A stretch of 5,550 bases of DNA, taken from positions 1 through 5,550 of the forward strand of contig JAJCYL010000224.1 in NCBI GenBank assembly GCA_029262955.1, read 5' to 3'. Under the pieces are notes generated by a model. That model saw nothing but the letters and a program-made list of their open reading frames with translations, made no database searches and was not told the DNA's origin. The DNA comes from Cytophagales bacterium. Lineage in GTDB: Bacteria > Bacteroidota > Bacteroidia > Cytophagales > Cyclobacteriaceae. The translations under genes were made by a program, and so were the position numbers. The stretch's first letter is position 1. Each line of letters opens with the position of its first letter. Shown piece by piece: positions 1-5,550 of the stretch.

Positions 1-647
1 TTGTCTATCAAGATCAATTCCCTGCGGCTATATTGAATTTTTCCTTCTGATCTAAACTTATTTAGTAATGAGGTTACTGTTTGACGAGACATGTTGACGA
101 TCTCTGCGATATCATTGTGAGTCAGGTAATTGTCAACCACAATCTTTTCACCTGCTACACGCCCATCATTTAGGGCCATCTCCTGTAAAAAGATGAGCAT
201 CTTTTGCTCGATATCCCGGCATATTAGATAGTTCATGCGTCGATGCAGTTTCTTGATGCGGTTTTTTCTTAATTCATCAATTTGAAATAAGATCTCTCGA
301 TTTCTGGTCAGTAAATCGTTAAAATCCAACTCATCAATTACCGCAATTTTTGAACTATGAGAGAGTGAGAGCAAGTAACACTCATTCTTGGTGGCCAAGG
401 TTGAAGTGTCAAATAATTCACCGCCGTGAAATAATTCCTTCACCTCCTGGTTTCCCCCTTCATCCACCTCAATAAGTTTGGCATGTCCCTCAAGGAGAAT
501 GATTATTCTCGAATCCACTAACGTGGAGACCTTAAATAGATCTTTCTTGCTTATGGTCACTAATCTTGATCGATGTGAAATTTCAGCACTCACCTCTGAG
601 CTTAGGTTGAAATTTGTGTATAAATAGTGGCTAATAAGGTTGTTCAT
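1..647 (-). CDS. Crp/Fnr-family transcriptional regulator (3' end beyond window)
   Basis: Reading the minus strand from the ATG at 647 gives 215 codons with no stop before the left edge, so only the C-terminal tip is missing. Residues about 25-115 have the spacing of a cyclic-nucleotide-binding-like beta barrel (IILLEGHAKLIEVDEGG, then GGELFDTSTL). Residues about 118-150 form the long dimer helix. Residues 175-204 are a Crp-type winged helix-turn-helix, with LTHNDIAEIVNMSRQTVTS matching the family pattern of I-A and S-R-x-T-V. The protein should be a cytoplasmic dimer binding DNA near promoters. The effector is unknown: the Arg-Ser signature of cAMP-binding pockets is not seen, and there are only two cysteines (90, 143), so a Fnr-type iron-sulfur cluster is unlikely. 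The gene is divergent from the two-component operon across 251 bp. No Shine-Dalgarno precedes the ATG; the leader is A/T-rich. Confidence 0.9.
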   Translation of the reverse strand, partial: MNNLISHYLYTNFNLSSEVSAEISHRSRLVTISKKDLFKVSTLVDSRIIILLEGHAKLIEVDEGGNQEVKELFHGGELFDTSTLATKNECYLLSLSHSSKIAVIDELDFNDLLTRNREILFQIDELRKNRIKKLHRRMNYLICRDIEQKMLIFLQEMALNDGRVAGEKIVVDNYLTHNDIAEIVNMSRQTVTSLLNKFRSEGKIQYSRRELILID

Positions 648-704
648 GTTTGTCGTGTTTAAATTTTCAATTCAGCCCTATTAACGTTTTCAGTTGTCGT
701 CAAA

Positions 705-733
705 CAGTCACATGGTTATCATATTTTTATCAC
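705..733 (-). promoter_or_regulatory. Three phased GTGAY-like half-sites facing the Crp/Fnr gene
   Basis: Read on the minus strand, GTGATAA (733-727), ATGATAA (722-716) and GTGACTG (711-705) are direct repeats with their TGA cores exactly 11 bp apart. Such one-turn spacing is characteristic of OmpR/PhoB-family response regulators, and a member is encoded next door. The series abuts the candidate -7 element at 740-733, so bound protein could affect transcription of the Crp/Fnr gene. The spacing is seen directly; the binding protein is inferred. Confidence 0.4.
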
Positions 734-770
734 AAATTTAAATATACATAACTAGTTGAAATACAACCAA
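733..770 (-). promoter_or_regulatory. Candidate Bacteroidota-type promoter of the Crp/Fnr gene
   Basis: TAAATTTG at 740-733 (minus strand) fits TAnnTTTG, the known -7 element of the Bacteroidota primary sigma factor. TTGGTTG at 770-764 is a possible -33 element, though the 23-bp spacer is at the long end. Transcription would start near 727, leaving a leader of about 80 nt before the ATG at 647. Confidence 0.35.
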
Positions 771-836
771 TTAGTTTGACATTTGGTATTAACATTTTCT
801 AAATTGTCGCCCTAACTACATTATTTTAAACCAAAA

Positions 837-876
837 GGTGATCCTGCCGTGATCATTTTGTGACAATTAGCTGATT
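837..876 (+). promoter_or_regulatory. Four phased GTGAY-like half-sites before the response regulator gene
   Basis: GTGATC (838-843), GTGATC (849-854), GTGACA (860-865) and CTGATT (871-876) place a TGA core at exactly 11-bp steps, ending 22 bp before the response regulator ATG. Tandem direct repeats with one-turn spacing are typical targets of OmpR/PhoB-family regulators, so autoregulation by the product of the gene at 899 is the natural reading. GTGA is also the core of a Crp half-site, but the expected inverted partner is absent. Function is inferred. Confidence 0.45.
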
Positions 877-898
877 AGTTTACAATTGAATAATTGAC

Positions 899-1603
899 AT
901 GAGTAAAGTATTAATCATAGAAGACGACAAAGAAATCGTTAATCTCCTGGAGATACATTTGAAAGACCTCTCCTTGAAAGTGTTGAAAGCATTCGATGGT
1001 GAAGATGGCCTCAATAAGGTGTTAACCGAGCAACCGGATCTTATTATTCTCGATATCATGTTGCCAAAAATGGACGGCATTGAAGTCTGTCAGCGGATTA
1101 GGGGGAAAGAAATTACTACACCAATTCTAATGCTTACCGCCAAATCAGAGGAAATTGATCGCGTACTGGGCCTCGAAATGGGTGCAGATGACTACATGAC
1201 CAAACCATTTAGTGTCCGTGAATTCATTGCCAGGGTGAAAGCCATTTTCAGAAGAACCCAACTGATAAAGGATAGTTTAAGTGAGCAAAAAGTATCAATC
1301 ATTAACTATGAAGGCCTTTCCATAGATGTGGAAAAACGCAAAGTCCTGGTGAACGAGTCAAGAGTAGAGCTATCTCCAAAGGAATTCGAATTATTGACAT
1401 TATTAGCATCAAATCCCGGTAAGAGTTACAATCGTTCGAGCCTACTCAACCTGATATGGGGATATGAATTTGAAGGTTACGAACATACTGTCAATTCCCA
1501 CATTAACCGTTTAAGGGCGAAAATTGAGCCGGATATGGCCAATCCAAAATATATCCTTACAACCTGGGGTGTTGGGTACAAATTCAATGAGGAATTAGAC
1601 TAG
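899..1603 (+). CDS. OmpR/PhoB-family response regulator
   Basis: This 234-residue protein has the family's usual length. Residues 3-118 are the receiver domain: acidic residues E8, D9 and D10 bind magnesium, D52 in LIILDIMLPKMDG is the expected phosphate acceptor, and T80 and K102 (in MTKPF) are the conserved switch residues. After a linker of about 15 residues, residues about 135-230 form an OmpR-type winged helix-turn-helix with LSPKEFELL, the recognition region around EHTVNSHINRLRAKIE, and the C-terminal hairpin TTWGVGYKF. All key residues are present, so it should be a phosphorylation-activated DNA-binding protein. The cognate kinase gene begins 5 bp downstream. No Shine-Dalgarno precedes the ATG; the A/T-rich leader is normal for Bacteroidota. 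Phased repeats upstream suggest autoregulation. Its regulon cannot be read from the sequence. Confidence 0.95.
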   Translation: MSKVLIIEDDKEIVNLLEIHLKDLSLKVLKAFDGEDGLNKVLTEQPDLIILDIMLPKMDGIEVCQRIRGKEITTPILMLTAKSEEIDRVLGLEMGADDYMTKPFSVREFIARVKAIFRRTQLIKDSLSEQKVSIINYEGLSIDVEKRKVLVNESRVELSPKEFELLTLLASNPGKSYNRSSLLNLIWGYEFEGYEHTVNSHINRLRAKIEPDMANPKYILTTWGVGYKFNEELD

Positions 1604-1608
1604 GAGAA

Positions 1609-3117
1609 ATGACAGATAACCAGACGCTATCAAATAAGTTAATTAAGAAATTGTCCCTGACTTTTCTGCTTCTGATCTTATTGGTTGGTACCACATACAT
1701 TCTAATTGCCACCTATCTTGGTGACAAATATTTCGAGGAGACAACCCAAAAGCTGAACTCCGATATTGCCAGTCACCTGATTGAGGAGAAGTTCAAAAAT
1801 GACTCTCCTTTTTTGGAAGATGGTTCGGTAAACAAACCGCTATTTGGTGATATCATGCATGATATGATGGCGGTCAATCATGGCATAGAAGTTTATCTGT
1901 TGGACAGTGAGGGATACCTTCTCTATTCGGTGGTTTTGAATCACAACCCCAATGAACCCATGAAAAAGGTCGACCTGGAACCGGTTCATCAGTTCATTGA
2001 AACGAAGGGCGAGAAGTATATTGTTGGAGATGATCCGCTCAATCCTGGTCAAAAGAAAATCTTTTCTGCTGCTAAATTCAATGAAGCGGGCCATGAGGGG
2101 TATATCTATATCATTTTGGCCGGTCAGGAGTTCGACGCTGTTACCGATTCGCTCATGGCCAGCTACTTTATGAGGTTGGGAACCGGTGCAACCATTGCCA
2201 CATTGATCTTTGCCGTGTTGATTGGATTTTTAGCCATTTGGTATCTCACTAAGAACCTACGTGACATCATTTTCACCGTTCAACGATTTAGAGAAGGTGA
2301 TCTTAAAGCCAGGGTTCCTGATGCTTCCGAAACGGACCTATCGGTTCTTGCAGAGTCATTCAATGGAATGGCGGATACCATTGTTGAAAACATAGAGACT
2401 ATTAAATCAGTGGATCGGCTGCGTCGCGAGTTAATTGCTAATGTTTCACATGATCTGAGAACTCCACTATCCGTAATTCAGGGATATATCGAAACCCTGC
2501 AAATGAAAAATGACAGCCTGAGCGAAGAAGAAAAACTGAAATACCTGGACATTTTACAAAGCAGCTCAGAAAAATTATCACATCTCGTCAGTCAGTTGTT
2601 TGAGTACTCAAAGCTTGAAGCCAAGCAGGTGGAACCGGTTAAAGAGCCGTTTCTGATTTCGGAATTGGCTATGGACTTATACAACAAGTATCAACTGCTC
2701 GCGGAGAAAAAGGGAATTACCATTAACCTTGAGATTGGTGACAATTTACCATTAGTCTTCGCTGATATAAGTTTAGTGGAAAGAGCACTCCAAAACCTGA
2801 TGGACAACGCCCTTAAGTTTACCCCTGATAAAGGAACGATTAATCTCGAGATGAAATCGTCATCTGAGAATGTTGAAATCATCATTCATGATTCCGGACC
2901 CGGCATTCCTGAAAGTGAGCAGTCCTACATTTTCGAGCGATACCGGAAAGCAAGTACGACCGGTACGAGTAGTGGCGGTGTTGGTCTTGGCCTGGCTATT
3001 GTCAAAAAAATCATGGACATTCATAACTCCACCATTGAGGTGATCAGCAAACCTAACCAGGGCACAACCTTTCAGTTCTGGTTACCGGTTTATCAAGGCA
3101 ACCCGGCAGTAGGCTAA
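1609..3117 (+). CDS. Membrane sensor histidine kinase, partner of the upstream regulator
   Basis: The protein has 502 residues. A short cytoplasmic start is followed by TM1 (about 16-37), an extracytoplasmic sensor domain (about 38-188), TM2 (about 190-213), HAMP (about 211-265), a HisKA dimerisation domain with phospho-accepting H281 in VSHDLRTPL, and an HATPase domain with N box (N396 and N400 in LQNLMDNALKF), G1 (DSGPGIP, 428-434), F box (IFERYRK) and G2 (GVGLGLAIV, 457-465). All catalytic motifs are intact. The sensor region includes EVYLLDSEGYLLY and a GDDP...KKIFSAA stretch, compatible with a PAS/PDC-like fold; the ligand is unknown. The gene is 5 bp behind the regulator gene, so they form one operon. 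AGGAG (1602-1606) overlaps the upstream stop, but only 2 nt before the ATG, closer than usual. The stop overlaps the convergent CPBP gene by 4 bp. Confidence 0.95.
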   Translation: MTDNQTLSNKLIKKLSLTFLLLILLVGTTYILIATYLGDKYFEETTQKLNSDIASHLIEEKFKNDSPFLEDGSVNKPLFGDIMHDMMAVNHGIEVYLLDSEGYLLYSVVLNHNPNEPMKKVDLEPVHQFIETKGEKYIVGDDPLNPGQKKIFSAAKFNEAGHEGYIYIILAGQEFDAVTDSLMASYFMRLGTGATIATLIFAVLIGFLAIWYLTKNLRDIIFTVQRFREGDLKARVPDASETDLSVLAESFNGMADTIVENIETIKSVDRLRRELIANVSHDLRTPLSVIQGYIETLQMKNDSLSEEEKLKYLDILQSSSEKLSHLVSQLFEYSKLEAKQVEPVKEPFLISELAMDLYNKYQLLAEKKGITINLEIGDNLPLVFADISLVERALQNLMDNALKFTPDKGTINLEMKSSSENVEIIIHDSGPGIPESEQSYIFERYRKASTTGTSSGGVGLGLAIVKKIMDIHNSTIEVISKPNQGTTFQFWLPVYQGNPAVG

Positions 3118-3138
3118 TAAATGCCTTGTAGATAGGCA
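3094..3138. repeat. Nested inverted repeats at the convergent gene ends; possible weak terminator
   Basis: CAAGGCA (3094-3100) and TGCCTTG (3122-3128) are perfect 7-bp arms around the overlapping stop codons. TGCCT (3122-3126) can alternatively pair with AGGCA (3134-3138). In the minus-strand transcript the shorter hairpin is followed by TTTATT, so it might terminate the CPBP transcript. No T-run follows on the plus strand. The stems are short and partly coding, so this is only a candidate. Confidence 0.25.
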
Positions 3139-4055
3139 AACACCTCCATGAGCCAAGCCACACCCATATGGATCCATATTCCGCCCCAGATATTTCTGGT
3201 ATAGTAGGCGATGATCCCTAATACATAGCCACCAAATATTGAGCTAATCGTCTCTCCCAATGGCTTCCCAAAATGCAAGAAGCAATAGGAGGTTACCATG
3301 GCCACTACAGCATAGCCGCCCAATATTCGGCTGAAGGCCATAACCAGGTAACCCCGGAATATCATTTCAACTGATACAAAACTTGAGCCATAGGCTAATT
3401 CATAGATTAATACCGTCACCCATTCTTCTAAATCGTTGGCCTCTGCAAAACTTGATCCGCGTGACCTCGTGTATCTTGGGTAATAACTCTTTATTTCACC
3501 CAGGAAAGATCCTATCGCCAGAAAAACAGAGGTAATTAATAAAAGAATAGCATAAGGTTTCCAATCAAAATGTCTGTTTCTCAACCCATAGAGGTTTCGG
3601 TCTTTCCCTTTCTCAATTAACAGGTTCACGATAATTAAAGGCAATACCATATTGAATAATGAGCTGGCCCAACGGGTAGATCTCATAAGAAAGTATGAGT
3701 CAGCAGAGGCCATTCCCTCAAAAAGAAATCGATGAAAATAAAACCCTCTACTGAAACCAAGTATAATAAAGCCAATAGCAAACCTTAACCAGAAGTCCTT
3801 TGAAGAGGCCCATTCCCGTTTTAGACCAAATGCATAAAGTAAAATGCAGGTCATTAAAAAAGGGAATGCCTGAAATAAAGACATAGCTGCCCAGTCTGTC
3901 ATGCTGCGATGAAACTGATCGAAGAAATTGTCGTCTATATCAAAATAGTAGTTTAGAAAAATGCAGGCCGCCAGAAAAATCGCAGTGGCCAGGTAAAATC
4001 CCGGATTGAAATAGTCCTTCAGGTATGATCTTAAATAACCAATGATCTTTTTCAT
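3114..4055 (-). CDS. CPBP-family (CAAX protease/Abi-like) integral membrane protein
   Basis: The ATG at 4055 gives 313 residues; an in-frame GTG at 4073 would add six. The ATG is preferred because GAGG lies just before it (2 nt away) and nothing supports the GTG. The protein has about eight hydrophobic segments (roughly 20-38, 56-77, 88-106, 130-149, 166-186, 246-262, 270-286, 290-309) with a variable N-terminal half and a CPBP-like C-terminal half: VEMIFRG (229-235), a second helix with HFGKP (H261) followed by E, then IHMGVA (H296). Intact family members are intramembrane proteases or bacteriocin-immunity-type proteins. Here the first Glu of EExxxR is Val229 and the Asn/Asp of HxxxN is Ala300, while E230, R234, H261 and H296 remain, so catalysis is uncertain. 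The gene converges on the kinase gene and diverges from the AraC-permease fusion gene. Confidence 0.8.
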   Translation of the reverse strand: MKKIIGYLRSYLKDYFNPGFYLATAIFLAACIFLNYYFDIDDNFFDQFHRSMTDWAAMSLFQAFPFLMTCILLYAFGLKREWASSKDFWLRFAIGFIILGFSRGFYFHRFLFEGMASADSYFLMRSTRWASSLFNMVLPLIIVNLLIEKGKDRNLYGLRNRHFDWKPYAILLLITSVFLAIGSFLGEIKSYYPRYTRSRGSSFAEANDLEEWVTVLIYELAYGSSFVSVEMIFRGYLVMAFSRILGGYAVVAMVTSYCFLHFGKPLGETISSIFGGYVLGIIAYYTRNIWGGIWIHMGVAWLMEVFAYLQGIY

Positions 4056-4160
4056 GTCCTCAACAATTGACACCGCAAATTGTCAAAATAGAACAAAAGG
4101 AGAAAGCCGATTAGCCATATCATAGGGATATAATTAGTAGAAGCCCTAATTTTAAGATAA
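4056..4160. promoter_or_regulatory. Short divergent region between CPBP gene and AraC-permease gene
   Basis: These 105 bp separate the two divergent starts and must hold at least part of both promoters. No full TAnnTTTG match is seen: TAATTTTA (4147-4154) misses one base on the plus strand and would leave almost no leader, and TATTTTG (4090-4084, minus strand) is one base short. ATATC-N5-GATAT (4117-4131) and CCTAAT...ATTAGG (4145-4150/4172-4177), the latter enclosing the start codon, are small inverted repeats. Confidence 0.4.
4067..4086. repeat. Inverted repeat TTGACA-N8-TGTCAA before the CPBP start
   Basis: TTGACA (4067-4072) and TGTCAA (4081-4086) are perfect 6-bp arms separated by 8 bp, giving a 20-bp dyad 12 bp upstream of the CPBP ATG. 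Length and position suit an operator for a dimeric regulator, possibly the AraC-type protein encoded divergently, though AraC proteins more often use direct repeats. If translation began at the alternative GTG (4073), the dyad would overlap the coding region. Confidence 0.3.
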
Positions 4161-5550
4161 ATGGAAGCATTATTAGGAGCGTCTGGGGTTTTCCAGTCCA
4201 TAGTGATCACTGTAACTATATTATATATTATAGTCATCCTTCCTCTAATGTTAAAAAGCAATGCCAACAGGTCACTTGGAGCATTGTTGACAGTTTACCC
4301 GATACTTTTAATCAATGCCCTCAATTTGCAGTCATCTCATGTCCAACTTGGGGTCATTGCAACTGTCACAGCACTTCTATACACTTTTATTCAATATTTC
4401 TTTAACGATAAATCAGCCTCGTTTCTTAAGCCTCATCTACTATCGGTCGTTCTGCTACTCATTGCAATCTACACTTTGGGGTCATCTATTATTGTACAGA
4501 TTTCATCAGTGATGTTGGCCCTGGGCTATTCGTATTTCTCCTGGAGAAATATTCAGATAGAAGTCAGATCCAAAGGAATATCGTTTTTTAGAAATCCAGG
4601 TAAGAGACTCTCGTGGTTCCGCAATTTTATGCTTTTGCAGGGCATAATTATTGGGTTGCTGCTGTTTCATGTCAATTCAACTATTACCAGTGAATCGTAC
4701 CTGCTAATCTTCCTCGTAGTGGCCAATGTCGCATTGATTTACAACCAAATCTTTAGCGAATCCGGTTTCTTTTCGAAAACTCATATTGGTCAGAAATATG
4801 CAAAGTCGTCATTGACTCCAGAGCAGAAGTTCAGTATCCTAAACAGACTTGAAAAATTGATGACTGAAGAGCGGAGCTATGTCGATCCCAACCTTACACT
4901 GACTGAACTTTCTGATAAATTACACACCACTCACCATAATTTGTCTCAAGTACTCAATGAACAGAAAGGTCAAAGTTTCGCTGAGTACCTAATGCAGTAC
5001 CGGGTGGATGAAGCGAGAAAACTTATTCGGAATGACCCCAAAAAGCACTTGAAAATTGAGGATATCGCCCTACAGGTTGGATACAATTCAAAATCAGCCT
5101 TTAATGGTGCTTTTAAGCGCTTTACCAAGCTAACACCCTCAGAATTTCGTCAACTTAAGAACGTACGTGATTATCGGGAAGAACGCCTTGCCGGTCGAAC
5201 CATACGGTATTACGGTACCAAACAGGGCAACTTTGATTTGTATTTAAATCAAATCGACATGGTACGTAACTTCTTGAAGATCTTCACCCGAAACCTGATT
5301 AGAAACAAGGTCTTTACTGCGATAAACCTATTTGGTCTGATTTTGGGGTTTACCAGCAGTATGTTCATTTACTTGTTCATCACAGATGAGCTTTCATACG
5401 ATAAAAGTTTCCCTCGTTCAGAAGATATTTACAGGATAGCCTGGTTCGATGTGAGCCCCCAGACCCGAACACCTCACCCAATGGCTCAGGCAATGGTTCG
5501 GGATTTCCCTGAAGTAGAAAGTGCAGTGACCATTTCTCCATGGTATGGGG
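4161..5550 (+). CDS. Membrane AraC-type regulator fused to MacB/FtsX-like ABC permease (3' end beyond window)
   Basis: One frame runs 463 codons from the ATG at 4161 to the right edge without a stop. TAA directly precedes the ATG, which fixes the upstream limit. Residues about 8-197 contain roughly seven hydrophobic helices. Residues about 222-332 are an AraC-type domain with two helix-turn-helices, the first near LTLTELSDKLHTTHHNLSQVL and the second near IEDIALQVGYNSKSAFNGAF followed by TPSEF. After a polar linker (333-366), MVRNFLKIFTRNLIRNKVF leads into a permease helix (about 386-408) and DELSYDKSF...IYRI, the typical start of MacB/FtsX-like ABC permeases and their periplasmic domain. Seven helices with an outside N terminus would put the DNA-binding domain and the permease start in the cytoplasm, so the topology fits. 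Methionine 367 (ATG 5259) could start a separate permease. No ATPase gene is visible in the window. Confidence 0.85.
   Translation, partial: MEALLGASGVFQSIVITVTILYIIVILPLMLKSNANRSLGALLTVYPILLINALNLQSSHVQLGVIATVTALLYTFIQYFFNDKSASFLKPHLLSVVLLLIAIYTLGSSIIVQISSVMLALGYSYFSWRNIQIEVRSKGISFFRNPGKRLSWFRNFMLLQGIIIGLLLFHVNSTITSESYLLIFLVVANVALIYNQIFSESGFFSKTHIGQKYAKSSLTPEQKFSILNRLEKLMTEERSYVDPNLTLTELSDKLHTTHHNLSQVLNEQKGQSFAEYLMQYRVDEARKLIRNDPKKHLKIEDIALQVGYNSKSAFNGAFKRFTKLTPSEFRQLKNVRDYREERLAGRTIRYYGTKQGNFDLYLNQIDMVRNFLKIFTRNLIRNKVFTAINLFGLILGFTSSMFIYLFITDELSYDKSFPRSEDIYRIAWFDVSPQTRTPHPMAQAMVRDFPEVESAVTISPWYG
5232..5253. repeat. Perfect inverted repeat in the AraC-permease linker
   Basis: TTTGATTT (5232-5239) and AAATCAAA (5246-5253) are perfect 8-bp arms around a 6-bp spacer. 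It codes for linker residues around FDLYLNQ and ends 5 bp before the internal ATG at 5259. It could be an operator or an RNA hairpin affecting internal initiation, or a relic of an intergenic region. The AT richness contrasts with the flanking codons, and a tandem TACGGTAT/TACGGTAC (5203-5218) lies just upstream. Confidence 0.4.

Larger units (their letters stand above)
648..898. promoter_or_regulatory. Divergent control region between Crp/Fnr gene and two-component operon
   Basis: These 251 bp hold no convincing gene and must contain the promoters of both flanking genes. On the minus strand TAAATTTG (740-733) matches the Bacteroidota -7 consensus TAnnTTTG, with TTGGTTG at 770-764 about 23 bp upstream as a loose -33 partner. 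On the plus strand the options are weaker: TTTG at 775-778 with TAAATTG at 800-806, or TTTTG ending at 860 with TACAATTG at 881-888, the latter giving almost no leader. Two 11-bp-phased half-site series lie at 705-733 and 837-876 and are listed separately. ATTAGTTT occurs twice (770-777 and 874-881). GTTG-N5-CAAC (755-767) is a small inverted repeat. Confidence 0.6.

Noticed and set aside
694..703. TTGTCGTCAA as a Fnr-type box
   Set aside because: Only TTG-N4-CAA is symmetric; the inner AT/AT bases of a Fnr site are missing.
857..888. TTTG-N20-TACAATTG as the main promoter of the two-component operon
   Set aside because: Spacing is good, but one consensus base is wrong and the start point would be only a few bases before the ATG; kept only as an alternative in the divergent region entry.
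880..1080. Minus-strand open frame of 66 codons
   Set aside because: It is antisense to the receiver domain of the response regulator, has no recognisable motif, and fits a shadow frame.
1840..2094. Minus-strand open frame of 84 codons
   Set aside because: It lies opposite the kinase sensor domain, whose own frame has clear motifs; no promoter or start signal was seen.
2691..2885. Minus-strand open frame of 64 codons
   Set aside because: It is antisense to the kinase ATPase domain and shows only shadow-like composition.
4056..4073. GTG at 4073 as start of the CPBP gene
   Set aside because: No ribosome-binding signal precedes it, and the ATG at 4055 has GAGG close upstream; the extra six residues add no recognisable feature.
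4145..4177. CCTAAT...ATTAGG hairpin enclosing the fusion-gene start codon
   Set aside because: Six-base A/T-rich arms around a 21-nt loop are too weak to call a translational control element.
4052..4267. Minus-strand open frame of 71 codons whose TGA overlaps the CPBP ATG (ATGA)
   Set aside because: The ATGA overlap hints at coupling, but the frame is antisense to the first helix region of the AraC-permease gene and its hydrophobic stretch is explained by that; no family match is recognised.
4315..4512. Plus-strand open frame of 65 codons
   Set aside because: It is out of frame inside the well-supported membrane domain of the fusion gene.

Overview
The window looks like chromosomal DNA of a member of Bacteroidota, probably a Cytophagales-type bacterium. 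This rests on moderate AT richness, starts that mostly lack a well-spaced Shine-Dalgarno sequence but have A/T-rich leaders, a TAnnTTTG-type promoter element, a membrane-anchored AraC-type regulator, and a MacB/FtsX-like permease with the R-N-x-x-R-N-K start and D-E-L-S-Y-D motif common in that phylum. This is inference from style, not a database match. No rRNA, tRNA, CRISPR array or insertion sequence was seen.

Layout: (1) 1-647, minus strand, a Crp/Fnr-family regulator cut by the left edge. (2) 648-898, a 251-bp divergent control region with two oppositely oriented series of GTGAY-like half-sites, each spaced exactly 11 bp. (3) 899-3117, plus strand, a two-gene operon: an OmpR/PhoB-type response regulator and its membrane histidine kinase, 5 bp apart. 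(4) 3114-4055, minus strand, a CPBP (CAAX protease/Abi-like) membrane protein that converges on the kinase gene, sharing 4 bp; two of its usual catalytic-motif positions are altered. (5) 4056-4160, a short divergent region with an inverted repeat. (6) 4161-5550 and beyond, plus strand, one uninterrupted reading frame joining a roughly seven-helix membrane domain, an AraC-type DNA-binding domain and the start of a MacB/FtsX-type ABC transporter permease; it is cut by the right edge.

How the parts may work together (inference): the sensor kinase phosphorylates the response regulator, which may control its own operon and the divergent Crp/Fnr gene through the phased half-sites. The right half looks like an envelope or peptide-stress module, in which a regulator physically joined to an exporter-type permease lies head to head with a CPBP membrane protein. 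The fusion gene is the most unusual item. Its linker carries a perfect 8-bp inverted repeat just before an internal ATG that would be the normal start of a stand-alone permease, so the two halves could be an old gene pair fused, a single sensor-transporter-regulator, or a gene with a second internal start.
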